Positions 1 to 7,118 are shown, counted from the first letter of the stretch. The stretch is 11,075 nt of DNA from Bacillota bacterium (GCA_029266295.1 JAQSXD010000079.1:1-11075), one strand, 5' to 3'. Notes: generated by a model from the sequence alone, not told the origin. Numbers and translations are program-made.

Positions 1-1
1 T

Positions 2-1069
2 GAATACAAGCTGGCGAAAAAAATCTGCGACAGCATTCCTTCTGTGGAGATGTTCCGTATGCTTGGTTCGGGAACGGAAGCCTGCATGGCAGCAGTTCGT
101 GTTGCACGATTGGCTACCAAGCACAAAAATATTTTAAAAATGGGCGGAGCCTATCACGGCTGGAGCGATCAGCTCGCTTACGGCATCCGTATCCCAGGTT
201 CGAAAGGCACTCAAGCCAGCGGCGTTCCGGGTTACATTTTCAAACATACCCAGGAGTTCTTCCCCAATGATCTTGACGATCTGGAAAAAAAGCTGAAAAA
301 CAACAAGCTCACCGGAGGTACCGCGGCGGTATTTATTGAGCCTGTTGGCCCCGAAAGCGGTACCCGCCCCGTCGACCGCTTCTTTAATCAGGGCGTAGAA
401 AAGCTGTGTAAAAAATACGGTGCCCTTCTCGTCTTTGATGAGGTCGTCACCGGATTCCGCATCGGCATGTCCGGTGCACAAGGCTACTTCGGAGTTTCCC
501 CTGACCTGACCATACTTGGCAAGGTCATTGCCGGAGGCTATCCCAGTGCGGGAGGTCTGGGGGGCAAACAGGAATACATGAAATATCTTTCTACGGGGAT
601 CAGCGGCAACGCCAAGCATAAGAAAGCTTTGGTAGGCGGCACGATGGCAGCAAATCCTCTCAGCTGTGTTGCCGGGTATCATACCCTTTGTGAAATCGAA
701 CGAACCGGAGCTATTGAAAAAGCAGGGAAAATCGGTGATCTGCTGACGGAAGGTCTGAAGAAGCTCATCGAAAAATACAGTCTCCCCTTTGTTGCCTTTA
801 ATCAGGGTTCCATCTGTCATCTGGAAACGGTAGGCGCTCTGCATTTTGCCATCGACTGGTCGAAGCCATGGCAGATCCCGGATGTTCTGAAACAAACCTC
901 ACTGAGAAAACAGGAAATGGAGCACGTAGGTGCAGCCTATATGGCCGAGGGACTCGTTACTCTTGCCGGGAGCCGTCTATACACCAGCGCAGCTTACAGC
1001 GAGGAAATGCTGCCGGATGTACTAAGCAGGTTTGAAAAGGTATTTCAGCACATGGCCAAAATGGCGTAA
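2..1069 (+). CDS. PLP-dependent class III aminotransferase, GSA-aminomutase-like (5' end outside window)
   Basis: The reading frame is open from base 2, so the gene starts upstream; the GTG at 44 is internal. 355 residues are visible, and the family is usually about 430, so roughly 75-80 N-terminal residues are missing. Fold type I PLP motifs are present, numbered from the first visible codon: GSGTEA (22-27, cofactor phosphate loop), AYHGWSD, the cofactor aspartate in VFDEVVTGFR (D146), the Schiff-base lysine in LGKVIAGG (K174), and GTMAANPLS. The pattern is closest to glutamate-1-semialdehyde aminomutase (hemL) relatives, but the family NSGTEA motif reads GSGTEA here and no haem genes are adjacent. 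The next gene starts 23 bp downstream and encodes a transporter, followed by a sugar-type kinase. I therefore infer a catabolic aminotransferase that turns an imported amine into an aldehyde or ketone. The class is secure; the substrate is unknown. Confidence 0.9.
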   Translation, partial: EYKLAKKICDSIPSVEMFRMLGSGTEACMAAVRVARLATKHKNILKMGGAYHGWSDQLAYGIRIPGSKGTQASGVPGYIFKHTQEFFPNDLDDLEKKLKNNKLTGGTAAVFIEPVGPESGTRPVDRFFNQGVEKLCKKYGALLVFDEVVTGFRIGMSGAQGYFGVSPDLTILGKVIAGGYPSAGGLGGKQEYMKYLSTGISGNAKHKKALVGGTMAANPLSCVAGYHTLCEIERTGAIEKAGKIGDLLTEGLKKLIEKYSLPFVAFNQGSICHLETVGALHFAIDWSKPWQIPDVLKQTSLRKQEMEHVGAAYMAEGLVTLAGSRLYTSAAYSEEMLPDVLSRFEKVFQHMAKMA

Positions 1070-1092
1070 AGCCAGGATTCAGGAGGATTGAA

Positions 1093-2334
1093 ATGAAAGA
1101 AAGCCAAGTGTCTCCCTACCGCTGGGTCGTTCTTCTGTCCATCGTCCCCATCATCATCTCCACCGAGATGATGTGGCTCTCCCTGGCACCGATTTCCAGC
1201 CTTGCTGAGTCATATTACGGGGTCTCCGGGTATCTGATCACCCTATATACCATGAGTTATATGATCATGTTTGTCCTTTTTTGCATACCAGCATCATGGG
1301 TCATTGACCGGTACGGTTACCGCTGCTCCCTGATCATCGGTTCGCTTCTGACAGCGAGCTTCGGGGTATTTAGAGCCTTCTTTGCCGATCAGTTTACCGT
1401 TGTGCTGATTGCTCAGTTCTTTATCGCGGCGGGGCAGCCCTTCTTGCTGAACATTTCCACCAAGGTTCCCGCAAATTGGTTTCCACTTTCAGAGCGGGCA
1501 ACAGCTGCCGGAATTCTGACCATGGCACAATATGTAGGTTTCGCTCTCCCCATGGTCATTGCGCCTGCGATGGCATCGGAAAAAGGCATTCCTGCAGTTC
1601 TGACGGTATTTGCGGTGATTTCTGCATTCTCCGCTGCAGTTTCCACGCTTCTTACAAGGGAAAGGCCGGCAGTTCCACCGCCGGGTCCCGTTTGGGAAAA
1701 GGAAGATTTCAGTCTTACCACGCTGCGGGGACTGCTGAGGAACCAGCCGTATCTGCTGGCTCTTATGCTTTGTTTTCTGTCCATGGGCGTCTTCAATACG
1801 CTTCTGACCCTGCTGGAATCCATCCTTCTCCCAAGGGGCATTAGCTCCGTAGATGCAGGTACCATCGGTGCTGTTTTTGTGGCAGCAGGGGTACTTGGTG
1901 CTGTGCTGCTCCCGATCATCTCCGACAAGCTCCGCATTCGCGTTCCCTTTCTTGTGATTTCCCTTACAGCGCTTGTTCCTCTTTATCTGGGAATCACCTT
2001 TCTTTCCTCGTTTCCGGTTCTCTTGCTGATTGCTGCTGCAGCAGGCTTTTCCATCATGGGCGTAGCCCCTATCTTGTTTCAGCATGGCTCCGAAACCGCG
2101 TATCCGGTGCAGGAGGGAACCTCTCTTGGAATGATTCTTCTGATGGGTCAGATTTCCGGCGTGCTCTTTGTCTTCCTGTTTGAGGTTATGCAATCGTCTG
2201 CCGGCTCGATGATACCGCCCATGCTTACGCTCGTTGCCATAACCGCAGCCGAAATCCCGCTGGCATTAAAAATGAAGGAATCCCCTTTTCTGGAACGCAA
2301 ACTGTCTCCGGACGAGAAGGGAATCAATCACTGA
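1093..2334 (+). CDS. MFS transporter, FLVCR-like
   Basis: A 413-residue, very hydrophobic protein with about 12 predicted membrane helices in two halves, the usual MFS size. The loop between helices 2 and 3 reads PASWVIDRYGYR, an MFS signature-A variant. The pattern PA-W-D-R-G-R, then AAGQPF, then a WF...ER segment after helix 4, resembles the FLVCR group, whose animal members carry choline, ethanolamine or haem. This resemblance is from memory, not a search. The ATG is preceded by a perfect AGGAGG (1081-1086) with a 6-base spacer. The stop TGA (2332-2334) shares its A with the ATG of the kinase gene, so the two are probably translationally coupled. It most likely imports the substrate processed by the flanking aminotransferase and kinase. 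MFS identity is firm; the subfamily and cargo are inferred. Confidence 0.88.
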   Translation: MKESQVSPYRWVVLLSIVPIIISTEMMWLSLAPISSLAESYYGVSGYLITLYTMSYMIMFVLFCIPASWVIDRYGYRCSLIIGSLLTASFGVFRAFFADQFTVVLIAQFFIAAGQPFLLNISTKVPANWFPLSERATAAGILTMAQYVGFALPMVIAPAMASEKGIPAVLTVFAVISAFSAAVSTLLTRERPAVPPPGPVWEKEDFSLTTLRGLLRNQPYLLALMLCFLSMGVFNTLLTLLESILLPRGISSVDAGTIGAVFVAAGVLGAVLLPIISDKLRIRVPFLVISLTALVPLYLGITFLSSFPVLLLIAAAAGFSIMGVAPILFQHGSETAYPVQEGTSLGMILLMGQISGVLFVFLFEVMQSSAGSMIPPMLTLVAITAAEIPLALKMKESPFLERKLSPDEKGINH

Positions 2335-3941
2335 TGAGCACTCATGTAATCGCCTATGACGTAGGCACAACTGGAATTAAAACCTGTCTATTTGAAATAT
2401 CCGATCACAAAATTCATCTGATTGCCAGTGCAATGGAGGCGTACTCCCTGTTTCTCCTGGAAGACGGAGGCGCGGAACAGGACCCGGAGGAATGGTGGCA
2501 GGCTATGTGCAGCACAACCCGGCAAGTATTAAAGGAGAGCGGGGTCTCAGAAGATGCAATCCGCGGAATCTCCTTCTGCGCTCAGATGCAAGGGCTGGTT
2601 CTGGTTGATGATCAGGGTAACCCGGTGCGCCGTGCAATGAGCTACATGGACAGCAGGGGCGGGGAGGAAATGAAGAGGCGAATCATGAAAGGATTTAAAA
2701 TATCCGGCCTCAATGCAGTCAAACTGCTGCGCTCCATCAAGATCAGCGGTGCGGTTTCCGCCAGTGCAAAGGATCCGGTGTGGCGATACAATTGGGTGAA
2801 GACAAATGAACCGGAGGTTTTTCGTAAGGTTTATAAGTGGCTTGATGTGAAGGACTTTCTGCTTTGTAAAGCAAGCGGCAGGTTCGTCATGTCGGAAGAC
2901 AGCGCCTTTGCAACCCTGCTCTACGATACGCGCAAGGGAAAAAAAGCCTTTAGCCGCGAGTTATGCCACATGATGGGCGTCCATAAGCAGCACCTTCCCG
3001 AAATCTGCAGATCCACCGACATTGCCGGTACCATCACAGAAAAAGCAGCCCTTGAGCTTGGGCTGCCCGCAGGGGTTCCTGTCTTCGCTGGAGGTGGAGA
3101 TGCCTCACTCATCGGCGTCGGCGCCGGAGCCGTATCCGAGGGGGACACCCATATTTATATGGGTACTTCCGGCTGGGTTTCTACAGTGGTTAAAAAACAG
3201 ATCCTTGATATCAAAAGCATGATTGCATCCATTGTTGGAGCAGACCAGAGCTCCTTCCTCTTCTTTGCTGAGCTCGAAACCGCTGGCAAATGCCTCGAAT
3301 GGGTACGGGATCACCTTGCCCTGGATGAAATCGGCATGTTCCTCGAAAAGAAAAATATCTGCGATAATCCCGAAAGTATCCATAAAAGTCTGTACGATTA
3401 CATGATGTATAGCATAAAGGATGTCCCGCCAGGAAGCGGCGGCGTTATCTTCACTCCCTGGCTCCATGGAAACCGATGTCCTTTTGAAGATCCCAACGCA
3501 AGGGGCATCTTTTTCAATATCGGTCTGGAAACGGGAAAAACAGAAATGATTCATGCCGTCTTGGAAGGCATCTGCTATCATTTGAGATGGCAGCTAGAAG
3601 CCATGGAAAAGAGTGCAAAGACCTCAAGAACCATCCGTTTGGTCGGAGGCGGTGCCCTTTCTCCCCTGACCTGCCAGATTTTGTCCAATATTTTAAACCG
3701 AGAGATCGAGACCGTAGATAGCCCTCAGAATGTTGGAGCGGTGGGTGCCGCGGCAGTGATTGCTGTAGGACTGGGAATCATTGAAAGGATAGAAGACGCA
3801 AAAAAGCTGATTCCGGTCCAAGGCAGATACTTGCCCCAAGTGGAACATACCTCCTTATATGATGAATCCTTCCGCGTGTTCAAATCCCTTTATAAAAACA
3901 ATGCGGCAGCCTTCAAGACCTTAAACAGCAATAGCCGATAA
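2334..3941 (+). CDS. FGGY-family carbohydrate kinase, xylulokinase-like, substrate unknown
   Basis: A 535-residue kinase, slightly longer than typical XylB (about 480-510). The N-terminal phosphate loop is YDVGTTGIK (D9-G14). The catalytic base is D256 in FAGGGDAS. The second nucleotide loop is MGTSGW (276-281), and the C-terminal adenosine motif is GGGALSPL from residue 438, followed by DSPQNVGAVGAAA. The family phosphorylates polyols, ketoses or sugar acids with ATP. At positions where E. coli xylulokinase contacts xylulose (Met77, His78, Asp233, Asn234), this protein has M85, Q86, D256 and A257, so His and Asn are replaced and xylulose may not be the substrate. The start overlaps the MFS stop by one base; AAGGG at 2317-2321 lies 12 bases upstream, a long spacing that fits translational coupling. 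It is the last gene of the operon. Family assignment is certain; xylB should not be assigned. Confidence 0.9.
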   Translation: MSTHVIAYDVGTTGIKTCLFEISDHKIHLIASAMEAYSLFLLEDGGAEQDPEEWWQAMCSTTRQVLKESGVSEDAIRGISFCAQMQGLVLVDDQGNPVRRAMSYMDSRGGEEMKRRIMKGFKISGLNAVKLLRSIKISGAVSASAKDPVWRYNWVKTNEPEVFRKVYKWLDVKDFLLCKASGRFVMSEDSAFATLLYDTRKGKKAFSRELCHMMGVHKQHLPEICRSTDIAGTITEKAALELGLPAGVPVFAGGGDASLIGVGAGAVSEGDTHIYMGTSGWVSTVVKKQILDIKSMIASIVGADQSSFLFFAELETAGKCLEWVRDHLALDEIGMFLEKKNICDNPESIHKSLYDYMMYSIKDVPPGSGGVIFTPWLHGNRCPFEDPNARGIFFNIGLETGKTEMIHAVLEGICYHLRWQLEAMEKSAKTSRTIRLVGGGALSPLTCQILSNILNREIETVDSPQNVGAVGAAAVIAVGLGIIERIEDAKKLIPVQGRYLPQVEHTSLYDESFRVFKSLYKNNAAAFKTLNSNSR

Positions 3942-3972
3942 GCTTAAGAAAGGGTCCTCCTAGTGGCAAAAC

Positions 3973-3996
3973 AAAAGTGAGCTGATGCTCACTTTT
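3973..3996. terminator. Probable bidirectional intrinsic terminator
   Basis: A perfect 10-bp stem, AAAAGTGAGC (3973-3982) and GCTCACTTTT (3987-3996), closes a TGAT tetraloop. On the plus strand it is followed by ATTTTA; read on the minus strand it is followed by GTTTTG. It lies 31 bp after the kinase stop and about 40 bp beyond the sdaAA stop on the other strand, so it can serve both convergent operons. Confidence 0.85.
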
Positions 3997-4036
3997 ATTT
4001 TACCTTTGAAGGAATTTTATCAGTCAATGCTTGTCC

Positions 4037-4918
4037 TCAATTACCATCTCTTCCAAAGATCCTCTTGGTAATCTCCCTGGCGGTTTCTGTGGCTGCAATC
4101 CCGCCCTGAGCTGTTTCTCGCAGCTGGACGGGAAGCATCTTGCCTGTCTTATACATAGCCTCGATGACCTCATCTGCCGGAATGGGAAATTTCATTCCCC
4201 CCAACGCCAGATCGGCACTGAGCAGTGCATTCACCGCCTGAGAAGCGTTTCGTTGAGCACAAGGGATCTGAACCAAGCCAGCCACCGGGTCGCAGACGAG
4301 CCCCATAATGTTCACCAGAGAAAGGGAAAAAGCCTCCAGTACGATGGCCGGAGTTCCTCCTTTCAGCTCTGCAGCTCCTGCCGCTGCCATGGCGGCCGCC
4401 ACACCGCATTCCGCTTGGCAGCCCCCCTCCGAACCAGCAACGGTGGCATTTTCCATCACAATGGCGCCAAGACCGGAAGCCGTAATCAGCGCCAGGATTA
4501 CATCCTCTTCTGACCGTTCAAGCTTTTCTCCCACCGACATCAGCACTGCGGGTACAATACCGCAGGATCCGGCGGTGGGCATAGCGCAAATCCTCCCCAT
4601 GGAAGCATTTACTTCGCTGCAGGACAAGGCTCTTGCCATTACCGTATTGATAAAGGTTCCGCAAAGGGTGTCTCTTTCCAGCGCATAACGATACTGCGCA
4701 GACGCGATTCCCGTCACGAGACCTCCTTCAGAAGGAAGGGGCTGCTCCAGCGCCTTTTCGGCGGAAGCCAGCATAATTCTGTATCTGTCCTTCATGGTTT
4801 CCATGATTTCCGGCCGGGAAGCTCCGCTGCTCTTCATCTCTTTTTCAATTACAATTTCATGGATGGGAACCTTCTGCGCTTCCGTCATCTGGAGAAGCTG
4901 CTTACAACTGTGATACAT
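4037..4918 (-). CDS. sdaAA: L-serine dehydratase, iron-sulfur-dependent, alpha subunit
   Basis: 293 residues, normal length for the alpha chain of the two-subunit (type 1) enzyme that converts L-serine to pyruvate and ammonia in the cytoplasm. Motifs: PTAGSCGIVPAVL (C119), SEGGCQAECG (C167, C171) and GLVCDPVAGLVQIPC (C209, C220). The spacing C167/C209/C220 equals that of the three [4Fe-4S] ligands Cys343/385/396 of the Legionella enzyme, so these are the likely cluster ligands; an oxygen-labile cluster suits an anaerobe. The C-terminus (…GRDGN) has no cysteine, unlike the single-chain type 2 enzymes whose C-terminal cysteine occupies the active site. The start has GGAGGG (4925-4930) with a 6-base spacer. 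It is the second gene of the operon, 14 bp after sdaAB. Confidence 0.95.
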   Translation of the reverse strand: MYHSCKQLLQMTEAQKVPIHEIVIEKEMKSSGASRPEIMETMKDRYRIMLASAEKALEQPLPSEGGLVTGIASAQYRYALERDTLCGTFINTVMARALSCSEVNASMGRICAMPTAGSCGIVPAVLMSVGEKLERSEEDVILALITASGLGAIVMENATVAGSEGGCQAECGVAAAMAAAGAAELKGGTPAIVLEAFSLSLVNIMGLVCDPVAGLVQIPCAQRNASQAVNALLSADLALGGMKFPIPADEVIEAMYKTGKMLPVQLRETAQGGIAATETAREITKRIFGRDGN

Positions 4919-4932
4919 TCCTTTCCCTCCTG

Positions 4933-5592
4933 TTACACTCCGATAAATTTCACATCATAAATGTCGGGATGGGCTTTCATTTTGTTCAAAAGTTCTTCCG
5001 CTGCCACCTCATCTACCTCTATGACACAGGTGGCATCCTCACTTCGGTTTTTTCTGCTGACTTTCATTGTAGCAATATTAATGCCGTGTTCCGCCAGAAC
5101 CTTGGTGATATGACTCAGTACGCCGCACTTATCCTGCTGCCTGATGAAAAACGCAGGCAGATTTCCCGTGAGCTCCACTTCGTACCCATCGATCCTGCTG
5201 ATCAACACGGTTCCGCCGCCAAGGGAGGAGCCGTCAATTTCGCACAGCAGCCGTCCCTCCCGATAGAAGCCGATTCGAACGGAGTTTTCATGAATTCCGG
5301 ACAGCTCGGTTCTATGAAACTCAAAATCCAGATGCTTTTCGGCAGCAAGCGCAAAGGCCTGTCCCAAGGCTTCATCATCCTCTCGGATTCCCAGAACTCC
5401 AGCCAGCAGCGCTTTATCCGTTCCATGCCCCTTTCCCGTATCTGCGAAGGATCCATGTAAGCCGAAGGATACAAAATCAAAACTGTCTGCAAGTTTTGCA
5501 GCAATCCTCCCAAGCCGCGCCGCTCCTGCGGTATGTGAGCTGGATGGCCCAATCATGACAGGCCCGGCAACCTGAAAAATACTAACACTCAT
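4933..5592 (-). CDS. sdaAB: L-serine dehydratase, iron-sulfur-dependent, beta subunit with ACT domain
   Basis: 219 residues, the usual length of the beta chain. The N-terminus carries the family motif GPSSSHTAGAARLG (15-28), followed by GSFADTGKGHGTDKALLAG (47-65). An ACT-type regulatory domain covers about 147-219; its first strand and helix run through LPAFFIRQQDKCGVLSHI. ACT domains usually bind amino acids, and serine or product control is plausible here. The ATG has GAGAGGG (5600-5606) at a 7-base spacing. It is the first gene of the minus-strand pair; gene order beta then alpha is common in Bacillota. A candidate sigma-A promoter lies about 60-85 bp upstream. Confidence 0.95.
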   Translation of the reverse strand: MSVSIFQVAGPVMIGPSSSHTAGAARLGRIAAKLADSFDFVSFGLHGSFADTGKGHGTDKALLAGVLGIREDDEALGQAFALAAEKHLDFEFHRTELSGIHENSVRIGFYREGRLLCEIDGSSLGGGTVLISRIDGYEVELTGNLPAFFIRQQDKCGVLSHITKVLAEHGINIATMKVSRKNRSEDATCVIEVDEVAAEELLNKMKAHPDIYDVKFIGV

Positions 5593-5648
5593 TTCATAGC
5601 CCTCTCTTATTTTTTACGATCGAAGCAAAAGCCTTTCTGTCTATCTTA

Positions 5649-5677
5649 CTTATCATGGCAATTTTACAGGAATTCAA
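5649..5677 (-). promoter_or_regulatory. Candidate sigma-A promoter of sdaAB-sdaAA
   Basis: On the minus strand, TTGAAT (5672-5677) is separated by 17 bp from GATAAG (5649-5654). Each box matches 4 of 6 consensus bases with the ideal spacer. The transcript would start near 5642, giving a leader of about 50 nt. This rests on consensus matching only. Confidence 0.4.
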
Positions 5678-5743
5678 TTCCCAATTCCACTTTTATCTTC
5701 CGAATCGCTTGCGACTTTGAGCCTCGAAGCTTGTTGAAATCGG

Positions 5744-5793
5744 TTATTGCTTGACGTAATTTGTTTATAAATTCAAAAGGGCGTCAGCAATAA
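5744..5793. repeat. Inverted repeat 1: 12-bp arms with one bulged base, containing a nested hairpin
   Basis: Left arm TTATTGC-T-TGACG (5744-5756, T5751 bulged) pairs with CGTCAGCAATAA (5782-5793). Inside the loop, AATTT (5758-5762) pairs with AAATT (5769-5773). The outer stem can continue past one mismatch (5741-5742 with 5795-5796). Neither strand has a T-tract after the stem, so it is not a normal terminator. It lies between the divergent sdaAB and XRE genes. It could be an operator, part of a structured RNA, or a remnant of a small mobile element. Confidence 0.6.
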
Positions 5794-5801
5794 ACGGCAA
5801 A

Positions 5802-5830
5802 TTGTGATCTGTCTGTTACGGTAAGATACT
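5802..5830 (+). promoter_or_regulatory. Candidate promoter of the XRE regulator gene
   Basis: TTGTGA (5802-5807) and GATACT (5825-5830) are separated by 17 bp; each matches 4 of 6 consensus bases. The -10 box lies inside inverted repeat 2 (5815-5842), the geometry expected of a repressor operator. Transcription would start near 5837 and give a leader of about 150 nt carrying inverted repeats 3 and 4. No better plus-strand promoter was found in this gap. Confidence 0.3.
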
Positions 5831-5842
5831 TTTGACCGAAAC
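5815..5842. repeat. Inverted repeat 2, possible operator over the XRE -10 box
   Basis: GTTACGGT (5815-5822) and ACCGAAAC (5835-5842) are inverted copies with 7 of 8 positions matching, around a 12-bp centre. The dyad surrounds the candidate -10 box GATACT. Dimeric XRE-type repressors commonly bind such dyads; binding here is inferred. Confidence 0.4.
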
Positions 5843-5856
5843 ATAACTGATCAATC

Positions 5857-5892
5857 CCGGATATGCCTATTTCTGGAGATGGGCATGTCCGG
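5857..5892. repeat. Inverted repeat 3: 11-bp stem
   Basis: CCGGATATGCC (5857-5867) pairs with GGCATGTCCGG (5882-5892), 11 consecutive pairs with one G-U wobble, closing a 14-nt loop. It would form a stable hairpin in the XRE leader transcript. The downstream bases are mixed and not T-rich, so termination is unlikely. The wobble appears only when it is read as plus-strand RNA; as minus-strand RNA that pair is an A-C mismatch. Plus-strand transcription is therefore favoured if the structure acts as RNA. Confidence 0.55.
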
Positions 5893-5905
5893 AATTGGTT
5901 GCTTC

Positions 5906-5926
5906 CCATTGGAATTGATTCAATGG
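5906..5926. repeat. Inverted repeat 4 with a nested 11-bp palindrome
   Basis: CCATTG (5906-5911) and CAATGG (5921-5926) are perfect inverted copies around 9 bp. Overlapping them is the palindrome ATTGATTCAAT (5914-5924). GGAATT occurs three times nearby (5891, 5911, 5925). It lies 65 bp before the XRE start codon and could be a regulator binding site. Confidence 0.45.
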
Positions 5927-5990
5927 AATTCGAAAACAGCTGCGGATTCGGCCGTGGCATGGATTTCTTTGATAAAAGAGGGATTTGCAG

Positions 5991-6515
5991 ATGACTTTGA
6001 GTTGTAATTTAAAACGGTATCGGAAAGAGTCTGGGCTAACACAGCAGGATTTGGCAAAGCGATCCTCCTTGAGTTTCAGCATGGTCAGCAAGCTGGAAAG
6101 CGGCGAACAAACCAATCCATCCTTTGGCACTCTAAAAAAGCTTGCCGATGGGCTGGGGATCAGTCCTGCTGACCTTCTCATGAACTCCTTGTCCATAGAA
6201 GAGCAAATTGATGAATACATTGCGTACAAACGCGGACTGAACGGTCCCGGCGGAATGGGTGAAGTCAGCAGGACGAGTGGAATCGGTCATTTCTCAGAAT
6301 CGGAGTCAAAAAAAAAGCAAGAAAGCCCCGATATTAATTTTCTCAGAAGCCTTTCTGCAATCAACACAATCCCAAAGCCCGTAGATAGTGATGAAGATTA
6401 TCTGTCGTTTCTGCGCAGCCGGCCTGAGTTAAAACGCCTCTTTTTTGCCTCAAAGAATGCTTCTGCGGAGGAAATCGAACGGGCAATCGAGTATTTTGAA
6501 TCCGCAAAAGCATAA
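5991..6515 (+). CDS. XRE-family transcriptional regulator
   Basis: 174 residues. An HTH_3/XRE domain spans about 6-64, with the helix-turn-helix at 16-36 (LTQQDLAKRS, then SFSMVSKLESG). A flexible Gly/Ser/Lys-rich linker follows at about 82-112. The C-terminal helical segment (141-174) contains RPELKRLFFASKNASAEEI, a tail often seen on Bacillota XRE/SinR-like regulators and presumably used for oligomerisation. ATG at 5991 is chosen because GAGGG (5978-5982) sits 8 bases upstream; the in-frame TTG at 5985 would leave only 2 bases. No sensor or peptidase domain is visible. Its neighbours are serine dehydratase (divergent) and an unknown protein (convergent), so its target is not obvious. Autoregulation through the upstream dyads is inferred. 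Confidence 0.88.
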   Translation: MTLSCNLKRYRKESGLTQQDLAKRSSLSFSMVSKLESGEQTNPSFGTLKKLADGLGISPADLLMNSLSIEEQIDEYIAYKRGLNGPGGMGEVSRTSGIGHFSESESKKKQESPDINFLRSLSAINTIPKPVDSDEDYLSFLRSRPELKRLFFASKNASAEEIERAIEYFESAKA

Positions 6516-6528
6516 CCGTCAATGCTTC

Positions 6529-7041
6529 TTAATTCATTGTCTGTTTATTTACAAGTCTGCCTAACCCTGCGAAGGTTTCGCTCAGACAGTTAAAAAGCAG
6601 CTGGTCTGCATACAGCTTGTTATAGTCTCCCCTGATATCAATGATAGTGGGAATGTACTTGGCCAATCGGTGAAAGGGATTGTTCATGCTATGATCAAAC
6701 GGCAGTGCAAGCGCTTTGATGATCTCATCTTCCATGACAGATACGCAATTCTTAATCATCTCTGCTTCTTCCGAAGGAAAACTGCTTTCAATCCGCTCTG
6801 TCATGAGATCAAAGAGTACTGAGGATATGGCCTTGTTAAACCGTCCATCCCTGTTCAGTACAAAATAATTGATCAGATCTACCCCGTAGATCATGTAAAA
6901 AGATGCCAGAAGCGTCGCATGATAATCTTCGCTAATATTCTCCCGAAAGGCTTTATCATTTTCCCTTGCATACTGCAAAACCGCATCGAACATTTTTGAT
7001 GCAAAAACTTCTGCCAAACCCTTCTCATTCTGTCCATTCAT
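6529..7041 (-). CDS. Hypothetical helical protein, 170 aa
   Basis: I do not recognise this family. The protein is soluble, acidic in its N-terminal half and predicted mostly alpha-helical, with no signal peptide, no clear membrane segment and no metal-binding cluster; its only cysteines are two isolated ones. It resembles the ligand-binding half of an all-helical regulator such as TetR without the DNA-binding domain, but this is only an impression. The start ATG has GGGGAG (7051-7056) 9 bases upstream, and a promoter with two 5-of-6 boxes lies at 7135-7163, so it is probably expressed as a single-gene unit. Its stop lies 13 bp from the stop of the convergent XRE gene with no strong terminator between them. 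Confidence 0.75.
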   Translation of the reverse strand: MNGQNEKGLAEVFASKMFDAVLQYARENDKAFRENISEDYHATLLASFYMIYGVDLINYFVLNRDGRFNKAISSVLFDLMTERIESSFPSEEAEMIKNCVSVMEDEIIKALALPFDHSMNNPFHRLAKYIPTIIDIRGDYNKLYADQLLFNCLSETFAGLGRLVNKQTMN

Positions 7042-7085
7042 AAGTGGTGACTCCCCAATCGTCCAATTCTATCATAGCATCGGTC

Positions 7086-7118
7086 GGCAAATTCCGTTAT
7101 AACGTTCGAACCGTTGCC
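7086..7118. repeat. Nested inverted repeats in the leader of the 170-aa gene
   Basis: GGCAA (7086-7090) and TTGCC (7114-7118) flank a perfect 10-bp palindrome CGTTATAACG (7095-7104) and a near-palindrome made of AACG, TTCGAA and CCGTT (7101-7115). The block lies between the probable transcription start (near 7128) and the ribosome binding site (7051-7056), a position suited to an operator or a leader hairpin. Confidence 0.45.

Noticed and set aside
134..895. A 253-codon minus-strand open frame
   Set aside because: It lies wholly antisense to the aminotransferase gene, whose PLP motifs are intact; the antisense product shows no recognisable domain and has no ribosome binding site context of note.
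2..1069. hemL (glutamate-1-semialdehyde aminomutase) as gene name
   Set aside because: The motif is GSGTEA rather than the usual NSGTEA, and the neighbours are a transporter and a carbohydrate kinase with no tetrapyrrole genes; the name would over-claim.
1413..2193. Minus-strand open frames across the MFS gene
   Set aside because: Their products are low-complexity or Lys/Gln-rich, as expected from the antisense of a hydrophobic membrane protein; the MFS frame explains the sequence.
4031..4513. A 160-codon plus-strand open frame
   Set aside because: It is antisense to sdaAA, which has complete iron-sulfur and family motifs, and it starts past the terminator without a ribosome binding site.
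5751..5771. TTGACG followed by TATAAA as a promoter
   Set aside because: The spacing is only 9 bp, far from the 16-18 bp needed, and both elements are part of inverted repeat 1.
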